DNA from: Heracleum sosnowskyi
Lineage: Eukaryota > Streptophyta > Magnoliopsida > Apiales > Apiaceae
Direction: 5' to 3'
DNA length: 64,000 nucleotides
Assembly (NCBI GenBank): GCA_030848705.1
Contig: CM061243.1
Location: 112,306,674-112,370,673, forward strand
This document shows, one piece after another, positions 1 through 11,400 of this stretch. The first letter of the stretch is position 1. Each line of letters starts with the position of its first letter. The position numbers were made by a program, and so were the translations under genes. The notes below the pieces were generated by a model. It saw nothing but the letters and a program-made list of their open reading frames with translations. It did no database searches and was not told the DNA's origin.

Positions 1-779
1 TTCTGGAAATGCTCATTTGTTTGTCTATTGACTTCCCTTGCATCATCACTATTGACATCATCAGCCAATGAAACTTGAATACTAGGGTGTGAATGAGAAC
101 CCTCAGCATCATTTCCAGCGTCTTCATTATTGTCTGCTTCATTTTCAGTAAGAATATTTTCAGCAGTAAACTGTGCAGCTTCATCAATTTTCTCCTCTTC
201 TACAGCTTCAGGAATATCAGAGTGAACCTGAGCAAAAACCTCTGCTTCTCTTTGAACAATCTCAACAACAAATTGTTGCAAAGCTTCAAGAATAATATTC
301 TCAGAGTTTAGCTCATCAGCAGCCTCTTGTTCCTTTTCTATCACAGCTTCATCAAGAATTGTCTTTGTGACTTTTATCATCTGATTAACCTCCTCACCTT
401 TGTCAAGATCACAAGAAATAATTTCAGTGTGAGTGGCCAGAGATTCTTCTATCTGATCAGTTACTTGATCAGCTTCCACACCCTCTGTATAATGATCAGA
501 ATGTATAGAGGTGTGTGCTTCAAAATCAAAAACTCTGCTATCAGAATGAGTAGCAGCTTCCTCAACTACATCATTAGCCTTTGATGTAGGAGCTTCTAAA
601 TCCAAATCCATCATATTAGCATCAGTATTTATCCTGTCTAGATTGACAGCTTCAGTATTTGCAGCATCCTCCTGAACAAACACTTCATGAGCTTCAGTGT
701 TTACAAACATTCTGTCCTCATTAGCATTTAGAATATCCTCCTCAACAACAATTGCAGGAGTATCTTGAGGAACAGTTTC
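1..779 (-). pseudogene. Element B, third ORF (middle part), left piece of a split gene
   Basis: On the minus strand this matches, almost base for base, positions about 9755-10530 of the third ORF of element A (acidic central section). It is the continuation of the ORF fragment at 14263-13023: the two pieces are separated by the insertion of element A, and the 5-bp target duplication gtttc marks the join. The ORF runs off the left edge, so its coiled coil, C-terminal domain and the 3' LTR of B are not in the window. The plus-strand ORFs that can be read here (93-311, 327-584) are antisense shadows; they recur at the matching place opposite the ORF of A. Assignment is by direct sequence identity and is secure. 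Confidence 0.88.
775..779. repeat. Target-site duplication of element A, left copy
   Basis: gtttc here equals gtttc at 13023-13027, directly flanking the TG...CA ends of element A. Five bases is the usual Ty1/copia duplication length. Its presence shows that A is one complete insertion into B and not a recombinant. Confidence 0.95.
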
Positions 780-1274
780 TGTTAGATAAAATTGCTGATG
801 TTTGTTTATCAGTGTTTAAGTAACAGGTACTGACCAGAGTTTATCAGAAGCCGGTCAGAGTTTATTTAAAGTCTGACAGGGTGATAGTTGAATTAGCTGT
901 CGGTGCTGAATTGAAGATTCTAGAAGCAATATATTCTGAAGATGGAAAGAAGCAGAATATATTGATACAGCTAAGGAAACAGAATAGAAGATAAGAAGCA
1001 ATCCTTAATTGATATAACTTGTATAGCTAATTTGTAGGAATATCAATTAGATAAGGATTGTGTAACTGTGTACTATATAAACACAGATAGGTTATCCCTA
1101 GAAGGGATGCGATCATTGAATATATTATTCTTGTAACCTAGAAGCTCTTTGTGATTCATTAATATCACTAAGAGAGAATTATTTAATATAATTCAGTTTG
1201 TTGATTTACAAACCTGTATTCTTAATTGTTATTCTCATACATACTTGATTATATATTGTGTATTCGGCCTACCA
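780..1274 (+). repeat. 5' LTR of element A
   Basis: Starts TGTTAGATAAAATTGC and ends CGGCCTACCA just before the PBS; the normal family end is CCTAACA, so one base of the terminus is mutated. It is 495 bp, 49 bp shorter than the 3' copy because it has one copy instead of two of a repeat containing GGTCAGAGTTTATTT. A TATA-like box lies at 1074-1081. The inverted form of the family motif (CAGAGTTTA) occurs around 832 and 857. Confidence 0.94.
1074..1081 (+). promoter_or_regulatory. Probable TATA box of the element A LTR promoter
   Basis: TATATAAA, about 200 bp before the LTR end, followed by acacagatagg. The same octamer is at 12822-12829 in the 3' LTR and is preserved in the LTRs of B and E. 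The spacing is suitable for transcription starting inside the LTR; the start site itself cannot be seen. Confidence 0.55.
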
Positions 1275-1276
1275 AT

Positions 1277-1288
1277 TGGTATCAGAGC
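1277..1288 (+). other. Primer binding site of element A
   Basis: tggtatcagagc, three bases after the 5' LTR. This is complementary to the 3' end of initiator methionine tRNA, the usual Ty1/copia primer. The same sequence in reverse complement is at 21440-21451 (B) and 47094-47105 (G). Confidence 0.93.
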
Positions 1289-1337
1289 CAAGGCTGTTTA
1301 ATATATACAGTTTTACGATTCAAACACAGTATTAATC

Positions 1338-3662
1338 ATGTCTGAAGAAAATCAAACTGCTCCTAAGGCTGAACAGGTTAAGCCCAATTCTGTGAGTCGA
1401 TATGAAACAATCAGGGTTCCAATTCTCAGGCCAGTAGAGTATCCGATTTGGAAGGTTAAGATGACCATGTTTCTGGAGGCTACAGATCCAGAATACCTTG
1501 ACAGAATCTATGATGGTCCTCATATGCCGACTAAATTGTCCCCTGTTGTTGATGGACAAGAACAAAAGACTGTTCCAAAGGAAAAGAAAGATATGACTCC
1601 TGAGGACATCTCATCAATTGCAAAAGATGCAAAGGTTAGACATCTTCTCCACAGTGCTTTAGATAATGTTATGTCTAACAGAGTAATTGGCTGCAAAACT
1701 GCCAAAGAGATATGGGATGCTTTAGAAGTCAAATGCCAGGGAACAGGTGCTATCAAGAAGAACAGAAAGACAATACTCACACAGGAGTATGAGCACTTTG
1801 ATTCAAGAACTAATGAAACCTTGACTGAGACTTATGACAGATTTTGCAAACTGTTGAATGATCTGTCTCTGGTTAATAAAGAATATGAGCTTGAAGAGTC
1901 TAATCTCAAGTTTCTGTTATCTCTACCTGAAAAGTGGGATTTAAAGACAACCACAATAAGAGATAATTATGAGCTTGCTGATACAGATCTTGATGAAATC
2001 TATGGGTTATTGAAAACTCATGAACTGGAGATAGAACAAAGGAATAGAAGATTGAGTAAAAAGACAAAATCTGTTGCTCTCAAAGTCGAGGAGAAGCCCA
2101 TTAAGAAGGAATCATCAAGGAGGAAAGCCAAGGGAAAGGCTTTAGTTATTAAATCTGAAAGTGAGTCATCAAACTCTGATGATGACTCAAACTCTGATAA
2201 AGCTTCTGACTCTGATGATGATGAAGAACAGATGATGCAAATGGCTGCATTGATGGTGAAGACCTTCAAGAAGATGGGATTCAAGAACTTCAAGAAGGGA
2301 AAGAGATTCTCAAGGAAAGATTCAAACTCTGAAAGGAGAAGTTTCAGAAAGTCTGATGGAAGGGAGACCAAATCTGGTAAGAAGGATAAATCTGAAATCC
2401 AGTGCTACAGGTGTAAGGAGATGGGTCACTATGCCCCAGAGTGCAAGAAAGGCAAATCTGAGAAAGCACTCATCTCTAAAGGAAAAGACTGGGCAGATAC
2501 TTCAGACTCTGATGATGGAGAAAATTATGCTCTTATGGCAACTGTCAGAGATGAGACTGAATCATCTGAAAATAAGGTACCCTTAACTACTTATGCTTAT
2601 GATACTGATAATATATCTGAGTTAAGAGTATATCTGAAAAGTGTTCATGTTAGCTATAGGGATCAAACTTTAGAAAATGAGAGAATTAAATATGAGAATC
2701 TTAGTCTTAAAGATAGAAACAAGTTTCTTGAAGGAGAACTTGAAAAGATGAAGCAGATTCAAAAAGAAAGAGATGATGCTGTTTATGTAGAACAGGAATT
2801 GCTCAAAAGATATAAGCAATTAGAATCTGATCTAGAAAAAGAAAGAAAAATAATCAAGACTTGGACAGATTCTGGAAGAGACACTCATCAAGTGTTTCAG
2901 ACTGATTCTGTAGGTTTAGGTTATTGTGAAAATGATGAACTTAGGTTTAAAGACAAGGTTAAGGTAAAACCACAACTTAAACCTGTGAAATTTGTTCTAG
3001 AAGCCAATAAGTTAAAATCTGTTGTAATAAGAGAAGCTGATATGGAATCAGATGAAGCCTGTGAAAAACAGGAAAATATTATAACAGAAAATCTTATGGA
3101 AGTAGAAGCTGTTAGAAAACCAGTAAAAACTTGTGAAAAACAGGTTAATGTTGGCTTGATGACAGGAAAACAGTTCAATCATAAGTTGAAAGAGGTAAAA
3201 TCTGCCATGAAACCAAAAGGGTCCAAGAAGAATAGGAATGGAAAAATAGGCATAAATAATAGAAATAATCATTTGCCTACTGGTGCTGCTCCAAGGAAAA
3301 CATGTTATAATTGTGGTAGTTCTAATCATCTTGCTAATTACTGCACAAAGAATAAAAATATCAATTCTTTATCTTCTACATCAGGAGTAAAGAATGATTA
3401 TGTTAGGGTTAGACCACAGACTTTATGCACACACTGTGGGAGCACTTGGCATTCCATTTATACTTGCAAGAGTTATCATGCTATTTATCACAACTATTAT
3501 GAGCTAAAACCCAATCTGAAGTGGGTTAGAGAAAACTCTGCAAGTGTAAAGTCTGACAATGTTAGTTTAAACTCTGTTGATAGTAATTCCGCTGCAAAAA
3601 CTAACACTGTTAAGAAGGACAAAGGATCCAAGCAAGTCTGGGTCCTTAAAACTAACACTTAG
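1338..3662 (+). CDS. gag: Gag of element A, intact (774 aa)
   Basis: Structural nucleocapsid polyprotein that packages element RNA into cytoplasmic virus-like particles. Residues about 30-240 form the copia-type Gag region (UBN2-like). An Asp/Ser-rich and Lys-rich linker follows, then a first CCHC knuckle near residue 355 (CYRCKEMGHYAPEC). A predicted coiled coil covers about 440-510. Two more knuckle-like motifs lie near 655 (CYNCGSSNHLANYC) and 696 (CTHCGSTWHSIYTC). The length and the coiled coil resemble Sirevirus Gag more than short Ty1/copia Gag. The start is the first ATG after the PBS leader. The ORF ends at TAG 19 nt before the splice-acceptor-like CAG|GG of pol, and pol is in a different frame. 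The NSD codons AAC TCT GAT recur, part of the dispersed family motif. Confidence 0.93.
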   Translation: MSEENQTAPKAEQVKPNSVSRYETIRVPILRPVEYPIWKVKMTMFLEATDPEYLDRIYDGPHMPTKLSPVVDGQEQKTVPKEKKDMTPEDISSIAKDAKVRHLLHSALDNVMSNRVIGCKTAKEIWDALEVKCQGTGAIKKNRKTILTQEYEHFDSRTNETLTETYDRFCKLLNDLSLVNKEYELEESNLKFLLSLPEKWDLKTTTIRDNYELADTDLDEIYGLLKTHELEIEQRNRRLSKKTKSVALKVEEKPIKKESSRRKAKGKALVIKSESESSNSDDDSNSDKASDSDDDEEQMMQMAALMVKTFKKMGFKNFKKGKRFSRKDSNSERRSFRKSDGRETKSGKKDKSEIQCYRCKEMGHYAPECKKGKSEKALISKGKDWADTSDSDDGENYALMATVRDETESSENKVPLTTYAYDTDNISELRVYLKSVHVSYRDQTLENERIKYENLSLKDRNKFLEGELEKMKQIQKERDDAVYVEQELLKRYKQLESDLEKERKIIKTWTDSGRDTHQVFQTDSVGLGYCENDELRFKDKVKVKPQLKPVKFVLEANKLKSVVIREADMESDEACEKQENIITENLMEVEAVRKPVKTCEKQVNVGLMTGKQFNHKLKEVKSAMKPKGSKKNRNGKIGINNRNNHLPTGAAPRKTCYNCGSSNHLANYCTKNKNINSLSSTSGVKNDYVRVRPQTLCTHCGSTWHSIYTCKSYHAIYHNYYELKPNLKWVRENSASVKSDNVSLNSVDSNSAAKTNTVKKDKGSKQVWVLKTNT

Positions 3663-3683
3663 TATTTGTTTGTGATTGCAGGG
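3663..3683 (+). promoter_or_regulatory. Gag-pol junction with splice-acceptor-like sequence
   Basis: Between the gag stop and the first pol codons is a T/G-rich stretch ending TGATTGCAG|GG, which fits a plant 3' splice site. The pol frame has a TGA stop immediately upstream of TTG CAG GG, so simple frameshifting near the end of gag cannot enter pol unless it happens after that TGA. The same layout appears at the gag-pol joints of B, C, E and G. No donor was identified, so splicing remains an inference. Confidence 0.45.
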
Positions 3684-6600
3684 TATAATAGAGAGCACAC
3701 TTATCTTGGACAGTGGATGCTCAGGACATATGACTGGAAATAAAGCCCTGCTATCAGACTTTAAGGAGAAGGCTGGCCCAAAGGTTTCCTATGGAGATGG
3801 CAACATAGGACACACTCTGGGATATGGCAATATCAATCTTGGAAGTGTCATCATTACAAATGTAGCTCTAGTCTCAGGACTCAAGCATAATCTGCTATCT
3901 GTGAGTCAAATCTGTGACAGAGGAAACCATGTAGATTTTCATACTGAATACTGTGAAGTTATCAGTAAATCTACTGGAAAAGTTGTTCTAGTTGGACACA
4001 GGCGCAACAACATTTATGAAGCAAGTTTGGTAACAAACTCTGATGGAAAAACAGTGTGTCTGACTGCTAAAATGTCAAATGAAGAGAGTTGGAATTGGCA
4101 TAAGAAGCTCTCTCATCTCAATTTGAACAACATAAATGAACTTATAAGAAAGGATCTTGTAAGGGGACTTCCAAAATCAATACTCAGTCTAGATGGCTTA
4201 TGTGATTCTTGTCAAAAAGCCAAGCAAAGGAAGTCATCTTTCAAGAGCAAATCTGAATCTTCAGTAGTGGAACCTTATCATCTTCTACATGTTGATCTCT
4301 TTGGACCAGTGAATGTGATGTCCATGGGCAGAAAGAAATATGCTCTAGTAATTGTTGATGAATATACTAGATATACATGGGTGTATTTCTTGTCAAAGAA
4401 GGATGAAACTGCTCAAACTCTGATGGATCATGTAAATCTACTGGACAAAGGATCACAACACAAAGTCAAAATTATAAGGAGTGATAATGGAACTGAATTC
4501 AGAAACTCAATCATGGAAGCTTTCTGCAAGGAAAGAGGAGTGAAACAAGAGTTTTCTGCACCTGGAACTCCACAGCAAAATGGTGTAGTTGAAAGGAAGA
4601 ACAGAACTTTAATTGAAGCAGCCAGAACTATGCTTGATGAAGCAAAATTACCAACATACTTCTGGGCAGAAGCTGTTCAAACTGCTTGTTTTACTCAAAA
4701 TGCAACATTGATCAACAAGCATGGGAAAACACCATATGAGATGGTGAAAAATAAGAAGCCAAATTTGAAATATTTTCATATATTTGGATGCAAATGCTTT
4801 GTGTTGAAGACTCATCCTGAACAGTTGACCAAGTTCGAGTTAAAAGCTGATGAAGGAATCTTTGTTGGCTATCCATTGTCAACAAAAGCATTCAGAGTCT
4901 ACAATCTGAGAACTAAAGTGATCATGGAATCCATACATGTGTCATTTGATGATAAGAAAATAACTGGACTCGATGACTTAGATGGATATGATCAACTGCG
5001 TTTTGAAAATGAAGATTTATTCTCTGATGATGTAAACTCTGATGAAGCTGTACCGACAAACTCTGATGAAGCGGTTCTGACAAACTCTGACGAAGCATAC
5101 TCTGAACCTCTACTGGTAAATACTGGAGAAACTGAAAATTCTCGAGTTGAACAAAATAGTGAACCAGTTGAGGGGGAGCGTGAAGAAGCTCAACAAGACA
5201 CAGCAAGTGAGTCAGTTGAGGAAACTGATTCAAACTCTGACAGTTCAAACTCTGAACCATCCAATTCAGGGGGAGCCTCAGATAATGCAGAAAATCAACA
5301 TATGAATCAGGAGAGCATGGATCAAGGGGGAGGATCCAATAATGATGCAAGAAACCACTTACCAACAGCAAAAAAGTGGACACAGGCACACACACCTGAT
5401 CTCATAATTGGAGATCCTGATGCTAGTGTGAGAACTAGAAGTGCAACAAATAATGAGTGTCTGTATCATGCTTTCTTGTCTCAAACAGAACCAAAGAAAG
5501 TGGAGGAAGCTCTTCAAGATGCAAACTGGATTACAGCAAAGCAAGAAGAGTTAAATGAATTTGAAAGAAATGAAGTCTGGACACTTGTACCTAGACCAAA
5601 GAATAGATCAATTGTAGGTACAAAGTGGGTTTTCAGAAACAAGACTGACAGTGATGGTGTGATTACAAGAAAAAAGGCTAGACTTGTGGCTAAAGGTTAT
5701 TCACAACAGGAAGTAATTGACTATGATGAAACCTTTGCTCCAGTTGCAAGATTGGAGGCCATAAGGATTTTTCTGGCCTATGCTGCACACAAGAAGTTTA
5801 AAGTCTTTCAGATGGATGTAAAAAGTGCTTTTCTCAATGGGAAGCTTGAAGAAGAAGTATTTGTTGAACAACCACCAGGATTTGTAGATCCCCAAGCATC
5901 CAGATTATGTCTACAGGCTTGACAAGGCATTATATGGACTAAAGCAAGCACCAAGAGCATGGTATGAAACTCTTGCTCAATTTCTTTTAGAAAGTGGGTT
6001 CACAAGAGGTACAATTGATAAAACCTTGTTTTATTTCAATTCTGGTGATGATTTGCTTTTAGTTCAAATTTATGTAGATGATATTATCTTTGGATCTACT
6101 AATGACAAACTTTGTAAGAAGTTTGCAAAGCTTATGCAATCCAGGTACCAAATGAGCATGATGGGAGAGCTTAGTTACTTTCTAGGCTTACAGGTCAAGC
6201 AAACAGATGATGGTATTTTTATCAATCAAGCAAAATATACCAGAAATCTTCTCAAGAAATTTGGTATGCTTGATAGCTCATCTGCTACAACTCCCATGGC
6301 TACAGCAACAAAGCTAGACAAAGACACAGGAGCCTCAGTAGATATGACAAACTACAGAGGAATGATAGGGTCTTTACTGTATCTTACTGCAAGTAGACCT
6401 GATATCATGTTTGCAACATGTCTTTGTGCAAGATTTCAAGCAGATCCCAGAGAGCCTCATCTAACAGCTGTAAAAAGGATTTTCAAATATCTCAAAGGAA
6501 CCATAACCTTGGGTTTGTGGTATCCTAGAGAATCAGAGTTTAAGCTAATTGGTTACTCTGATGCAGATTTTGCAGGCTGTAAGATAGACAGAAAAAGTAC

Positions 6601-7015
6601 AAGTGGAAGCTGTCAATTCTTAGGTGACAGATTGGTTTCTTGGTATAGCAAGAAACAGAAGTCAATTTCTACATCCACAGCAGAAGCAGAGTATATAGCA
6701 GCTGGTAGCTGTTGTGCACAGATTTTATGGATGAAGAATCAATTGCTGGATTATGGGTTAAGGTACTCTAAAATACCTATTTTCTGTGATAACCAAAGTG
6801 CTATTGCTATGACAGGTAATCCAGTACAGCACTCCATGACCAAGCACATCAGCATAAGGTATCATTTTATCAGAGAACATGTGGAAGAAGGGAACATTGA
6901 GCTTCATTTTGTGTCTACAGACCAACAACTTGCAGATATCTTCACCAAACCTTTGAGTGAAGCTACTTTTACAAGATTGGTAAATGAACTTGGAATGATC
7001 TCTGGTTCTGACTAG
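3676..7015 (+). pseudogene. pol: Pol of element A with one frameshift
   Basis: Encodes the aspartic protease (LDSGCSGHMTG near residue 10), pre-integrase zinc finger (HKKLSHLN ... CDSC near 140-180), integrase core (HVDLFGP, RSDNGTEF, VVERKNRT), an Asp/Ser-rich spacer, reverse transcriptase (MDVKSAFLNG; YVDD near 6071) and RNase H (SDADFAG, STAEAEYIAA). An extra C in the C-run at 5890-5893, compared with B and E, shifts the frame just before the central RT part. The first frame stops at 5922 and the right frame resumes immediately and runs to 7015. This copy cannot make full-length RT. There is no ATG at the start: the first sense codons follow a TGA and begin TTG CAG GG, so pol is probably expressed through the junction described at 3663-3683. 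Confidence 0.93.
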
Positions 7016-8491
7016 AGATACGGGTTAGACTCAAAAACTATACATGTTTGATTTTTATGTTCATGATTTCTTACATGTGTTAACTGTTATGTGCACCAGC
7101 ATGTTAAACTCTGATGGTAAACTCTGACAGTTAAATTCTGTCTGTAAACTCTGTGAAGTGTCAGTCATACTCTGTCGGTTAAACTCTGATGCTAAACTCT
7201 GTTAGTCATAAAATGTTGGTCATACTCTGATTGTTACAGTTTAATGCTATACTCTGATTGTAATTTTGTCTGAAACATATGGACCAATGAAGAAATTAGT
7301 ATGAAGCATAATTCTCAGTAAGTAATTATGAATCCTTAAGAGTTGTATAGATTCTGATCTCAAATATGTGCAGTAAGTTAACACAGCATGATACTGTCTC
7401 TGTATTTATACCATCTCTTAGTTTATTGATCCTATACACTGAGTCTGTATTAGCTGTTTGCATTTTCTCTCATAAATTAATTGTATTAACTGATGAAAAG
7501 TCTAAACTCTGATTATTAATTGCAAATAATTCACCCTCAAATCAAAAGATGCCAAACAGAGCACAAATTCCTTTGAGATCATGTTGTGCCTAGGAAGATC
7601 CAGGAACTTATTGTATGAAATAAGGGCTAAAATCTTTGATTTTTGGTGACTAGTGCCAACCACTGATTACTGGAAAAATAAAAAATAAAAAAATAAAAAC
7701 AAAAACAAAATATATATAAATATATATAAAGGGGGTGAAAAATAAAAGACATATCCAAATGAAAGGATATCAGTATACAGAGTTTAGATATAAAATCAGA
7801 TTTTATGTTATACATGAGAGTTTAGGCAACCAGTTTTTACTGCTTTAGTTTGTGGATTTTATGCACTTTGAGATGATCTAAATATTGATTTCGGTAAACT
7901 CTGCTATTGCACACACATATTTTCACACCTGTACAGATTGAGAAAAGAGTTTATTGACAAAGAAGGATAAATGGTAAACACTGATGTATTGTGTGACATA
8001 TGCCGAGGTAACTTTGTTTTAATCTCTGATGGTTAAAATAATTTCTTTGTTTCAGACATTTTATAATTTTGAGATTAGACATTTGTTTTGAAAATTTAAA
8101 AAGAGTATGATTGGAAAGTTGTTCAAGAATGTTTTAAACAGAGGAGAGAGGTTAATTGCATAGAAAAGTGTAACAGGCGGTAATTATTGCTGTTTTTACT
8201 GCGCATGCGTATTGGAAACTGCCAATTATTTGCTGTCAGTAACTGCATGTGTGACACGTGTCCCATTCACATGATTACAGGAGTAAGACAGTTGTGTATT
8301 AATGATTAAAACTCTTCAGTTTTTAATCTTTAATTTTTTTTTTTTAAATACAATACACACATCTTCAGTTAAACTTTTCACATCTTACTCAAACATCTAT
8401 TATCACACACACATAGTCACAAACACCTTTCTACACATAAACTCTGTTAAGCTTTCGCATCAATTACTTGTTCTTTCTTCAAAATCTTCTA
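7016..8491 (+). other. Non-coding spacer between pol and third ORF of element A
   Basis: About 1.5 kb with no credible ORF. The first 200 bases are a run of AAACTCTGAY and relatives (7105, 7118, 7146, 7181, 7193). The middle is AT-rich with a poly-A/TA patch (7680-7730). The last 250 bases resemble a plant promoter and 5' leader: a perfect G-box palindrome, a T-rich tract, and a CA-rich stretch full of CACACA before the ATG. The homologous spacers of B (14264-15713) and E (58528-59900) are conserved in order, so the region is retained rather than random filler. Confidence 0.7.
8253..8262 (+). promoter_or_regulatory. G-box/ABRE-like palindrome upstream of the third ORF of A
   Basis: GACACGTGTC contains the CACGTG core recognised by plant bZIP and bHLH factors. 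It sits 230 bases before the ATG. B keeps it at 14492-14501; E has a mutated GACAGATGTC. It may belong to an internal promoter for the third ORF (inference). Confidence 0.4.
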
Positions 8492-11400
8492 ATGGCAACC
8501 ACAGCTTTCGTTTCGTCTGGGTTAGAGTTCGTTCCAAACAACTATACCGCACCACTAAACACTGCAAACGCACCAGAAGCATTTCATATGATTCAAAAGT
8601 TTCTTGCTCAGTCAGCGATTGGGCGTGCTTTAGTTGAACCAGCCAAACTTTCTGGTTTACAAATCAAGGCGCTCTGGGAGTCAGGGGTTTATGATGATGG
8701 TGGTGAAACTGGGAACCCATCCCTAATCTTTGAGTTTGAAGAAACAGAGTATGTTATTACTGCTGGTACTATTCGAGCTGCAATGGGGTTTCCTGAGTAT
8801 CCTTCCTACAATGTTGGAATGGGTGATGAGGATTTAATACGAATGATGCGAGAGATTGGCTACTCTGGGCCATTGACAAAGATTGGGCAACTCAAAAGGC
8901 CGTTTCTGCGCAAGGAATGGAGTTTCTTCTTCGATTGCATCACGAGGACATTTGGAAAGAAATGCACAAATTGGGATGCTATTCCCACAGACAGTCTGCA
9001 AATCGGGTATTCTTTATTATATGATAATCATTTTGATTTTGCACGACTTGTTTTGACTAACTTAGGGGAGAAGATGACAGAGAATAGAGGAGTTGTTTAT
9101 TTTTCTAGATTCTGTCAGCTTTTGTTTTCTTATTGTGTTGAAGGAGTACATGTAATTGAAGCAGATGTTTCTTGTTTTAAATTACATAAGAGGGTATTTA
9201 CTGATCTAGTAAATAAAGATGTTAAGAAAGGAGTTGTTGGAGACTTGTTGCTACCTGCCTCAATGCAACAGTTTTTAAATGCTCAAGTCAATTCATCAAC
9301 TCAAGAAGTACCTTCTTTAATTTCTGTTAATCCTGCAAGAGGTGGTAGAACTAAGCATATGGGTTCTAAGCCAGCTAGGATTTCTAAACCATCTTCTAAA
9401 GTTGAACCTTCTGTGTCTCCATCACAAAGGTTAAAGAAGTCCAAAACCAGAGCATTTAAAAGAAAAGAAAGGGCACAAAGACCTCGTTCTGAAGAAGCAA
9501 GAGTATCTGATAGTGAAGATGAAATAGAGGATTCTCAGACTCTGAGAAAAAGAAGAAAGCTTGTAGCCACTTATCTTTTTGATGAGGAGGAAGAAGCTGA
9601 ATTGCCTGTAACCTCTGAAGTGGTAATTCAGGAAGCTGTTCTAAGGGAAACTACTATGCTCTCAGAGGATAGAGTGAATCTTGATGAATCTGAAGCTCCT
9701 GCATCAGAGAATGAGGAGATTGTGACTGAAACTGTTCCTCAAGATACTCCTGCAATTGTTGTTGAGGAGGATATTCTAAATGCTAATGAGGACAGAGTGT
9801 TTGTAAACACTGAAGCTCATGAAGTGTTTGTTCAGGAGGATGCTGCAAATACTGAAGCTGTCAATCTAGACAGGATAAATACTGATGCTAATATGATGGA
9901 TTTGGATTTAGAAGCTCCTACATCAAAGGCTAATGATGTAGTTGAGGAAGCTGCTACTCATTCTGATAGCAGAGTTTTTGATTTTGAACCACACACCTCT
10001 ATACATTCTGATCATTATACAGAGGGTGTGGAAGCTGATCAAGTAACTGATCAGATAGAAGAATCTCTGGCCACTCACACTGAAATTATTTCTTGTGATC
10101 TTGACAAAGGTGAGGAGGTTAATCAGATGATAAAAGTCACAGAGACAATTCTTGATGACGCTGTGATAGAAAAGGAACAAGAGGCTGCTGATGAGCTAAA
10201 CTCTGAGAATATTATTCTTGAAGCTTTGCAACAATTTGTTGTTGAGATTGTTCAAAGAGAAGCAGAGGTTTTTGCTCAGGTTCACTCTGATATTCCTGAA
10301 GCTGTAGAAGAGGAGAAAATTGATGAAGCTGCACAGTTTACTGCTGAAAATATTCTTACTGAAAATGAAGCAGACAATAATGAAGACGCTGGAAATGATG
10401 CTGAGGGTTCTCATTCACACCCTAGTATTCTAGTTTCATTGGCTGATGATGTCAATAGTGATGATGCAAGGGAAGTCAATAGACAGACAAATGAGCATTT
10501 CCAGAATATGTACTACAACAAATGGGCTGATGCAGATTGTGTCTTCTCAGCACAAAGGGCTGCAGATTTTCTATCTGATTCTGTCAAGAAGATCTCAAAT
10601 ACTGATGTACTTACAAGCTTACAGGCAACTGTTGTTCAAGTCAAATCTCTTAATAATAGATTTGATGAGAATCAACAAATGCTTACAAATCTAAGGAATG
10701 AAGTCAGTATGAAGGATCTTACTTTCAAGTCTGACAGAACTTATTATTATGCTATGCTCAAGCAGCAAGCCAAGGATTCTGAGGAAATCAAGAAGAGGCT
10801 TGGGAAAGTTGAGGAAAATCAGAATGCAATGTCTACTCAACTGCATTCCATTTCTACTGCCATTGAATTGCTGACATCAGTACTACTTTCTGATGATGTC
10901 AAAAAGGGGGAGAGTGTATCTAAAGACAAATGCAAAGACACTCAAGCTCTGAGACGGAGGGATGATTCTACTGATGGGGGAAGCAAAGAAAATAAAAGAA
11001 AGATTTTTGCTCAAAGGCAAAGCAGGACAAGAGTAAACTCTGATAGACAAACAAACTCTGACAAGATAAACTCTGGTGGCCAATCTACTTCAAAACTCAA
11101 GAGTTTAGTTGTTTCAACTAATCCATCTACTGATGAAGAGATTGCTGCTAAAATATTCATGAAAGAGCATGGAAAGAATGTTACTATTGAAGATATCCAG
11201 GCTGAAGAGCAAATGCTTGCTGAGGAACACAAGAAAAATCTTGAAGCTGGAATCTACAAGAAAAAGGAAATCAAGGCTCCTAGAAAGAAAGAAGTTGGTA
11301 TTTCTATCAAAGAGAATATACAACAGAGTATACAATATACAAGGAGACCTGTGATTGGAAACTCTGATAAGGGTAAAGGCATAATGATTGAAGAGCCTAA

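Noticed and set aside
93..584. Two plus-strand ORFs at the left edge
   Set aside because: They recur as minus-strand ORFs opposite the third ORF of A (9923-10414) and are shadows of that gene.
4922..5395. Antisense ORF of 157 codons opposite the integrase-RT spacer, also open in B (17333-17806) and E (61520-61969)
   Set aside because: It lies opposite a low-complexity NSDEA-type spacer whose codons rarely make stops on the other strand. Its changes follow those of pol, and it has no domain.
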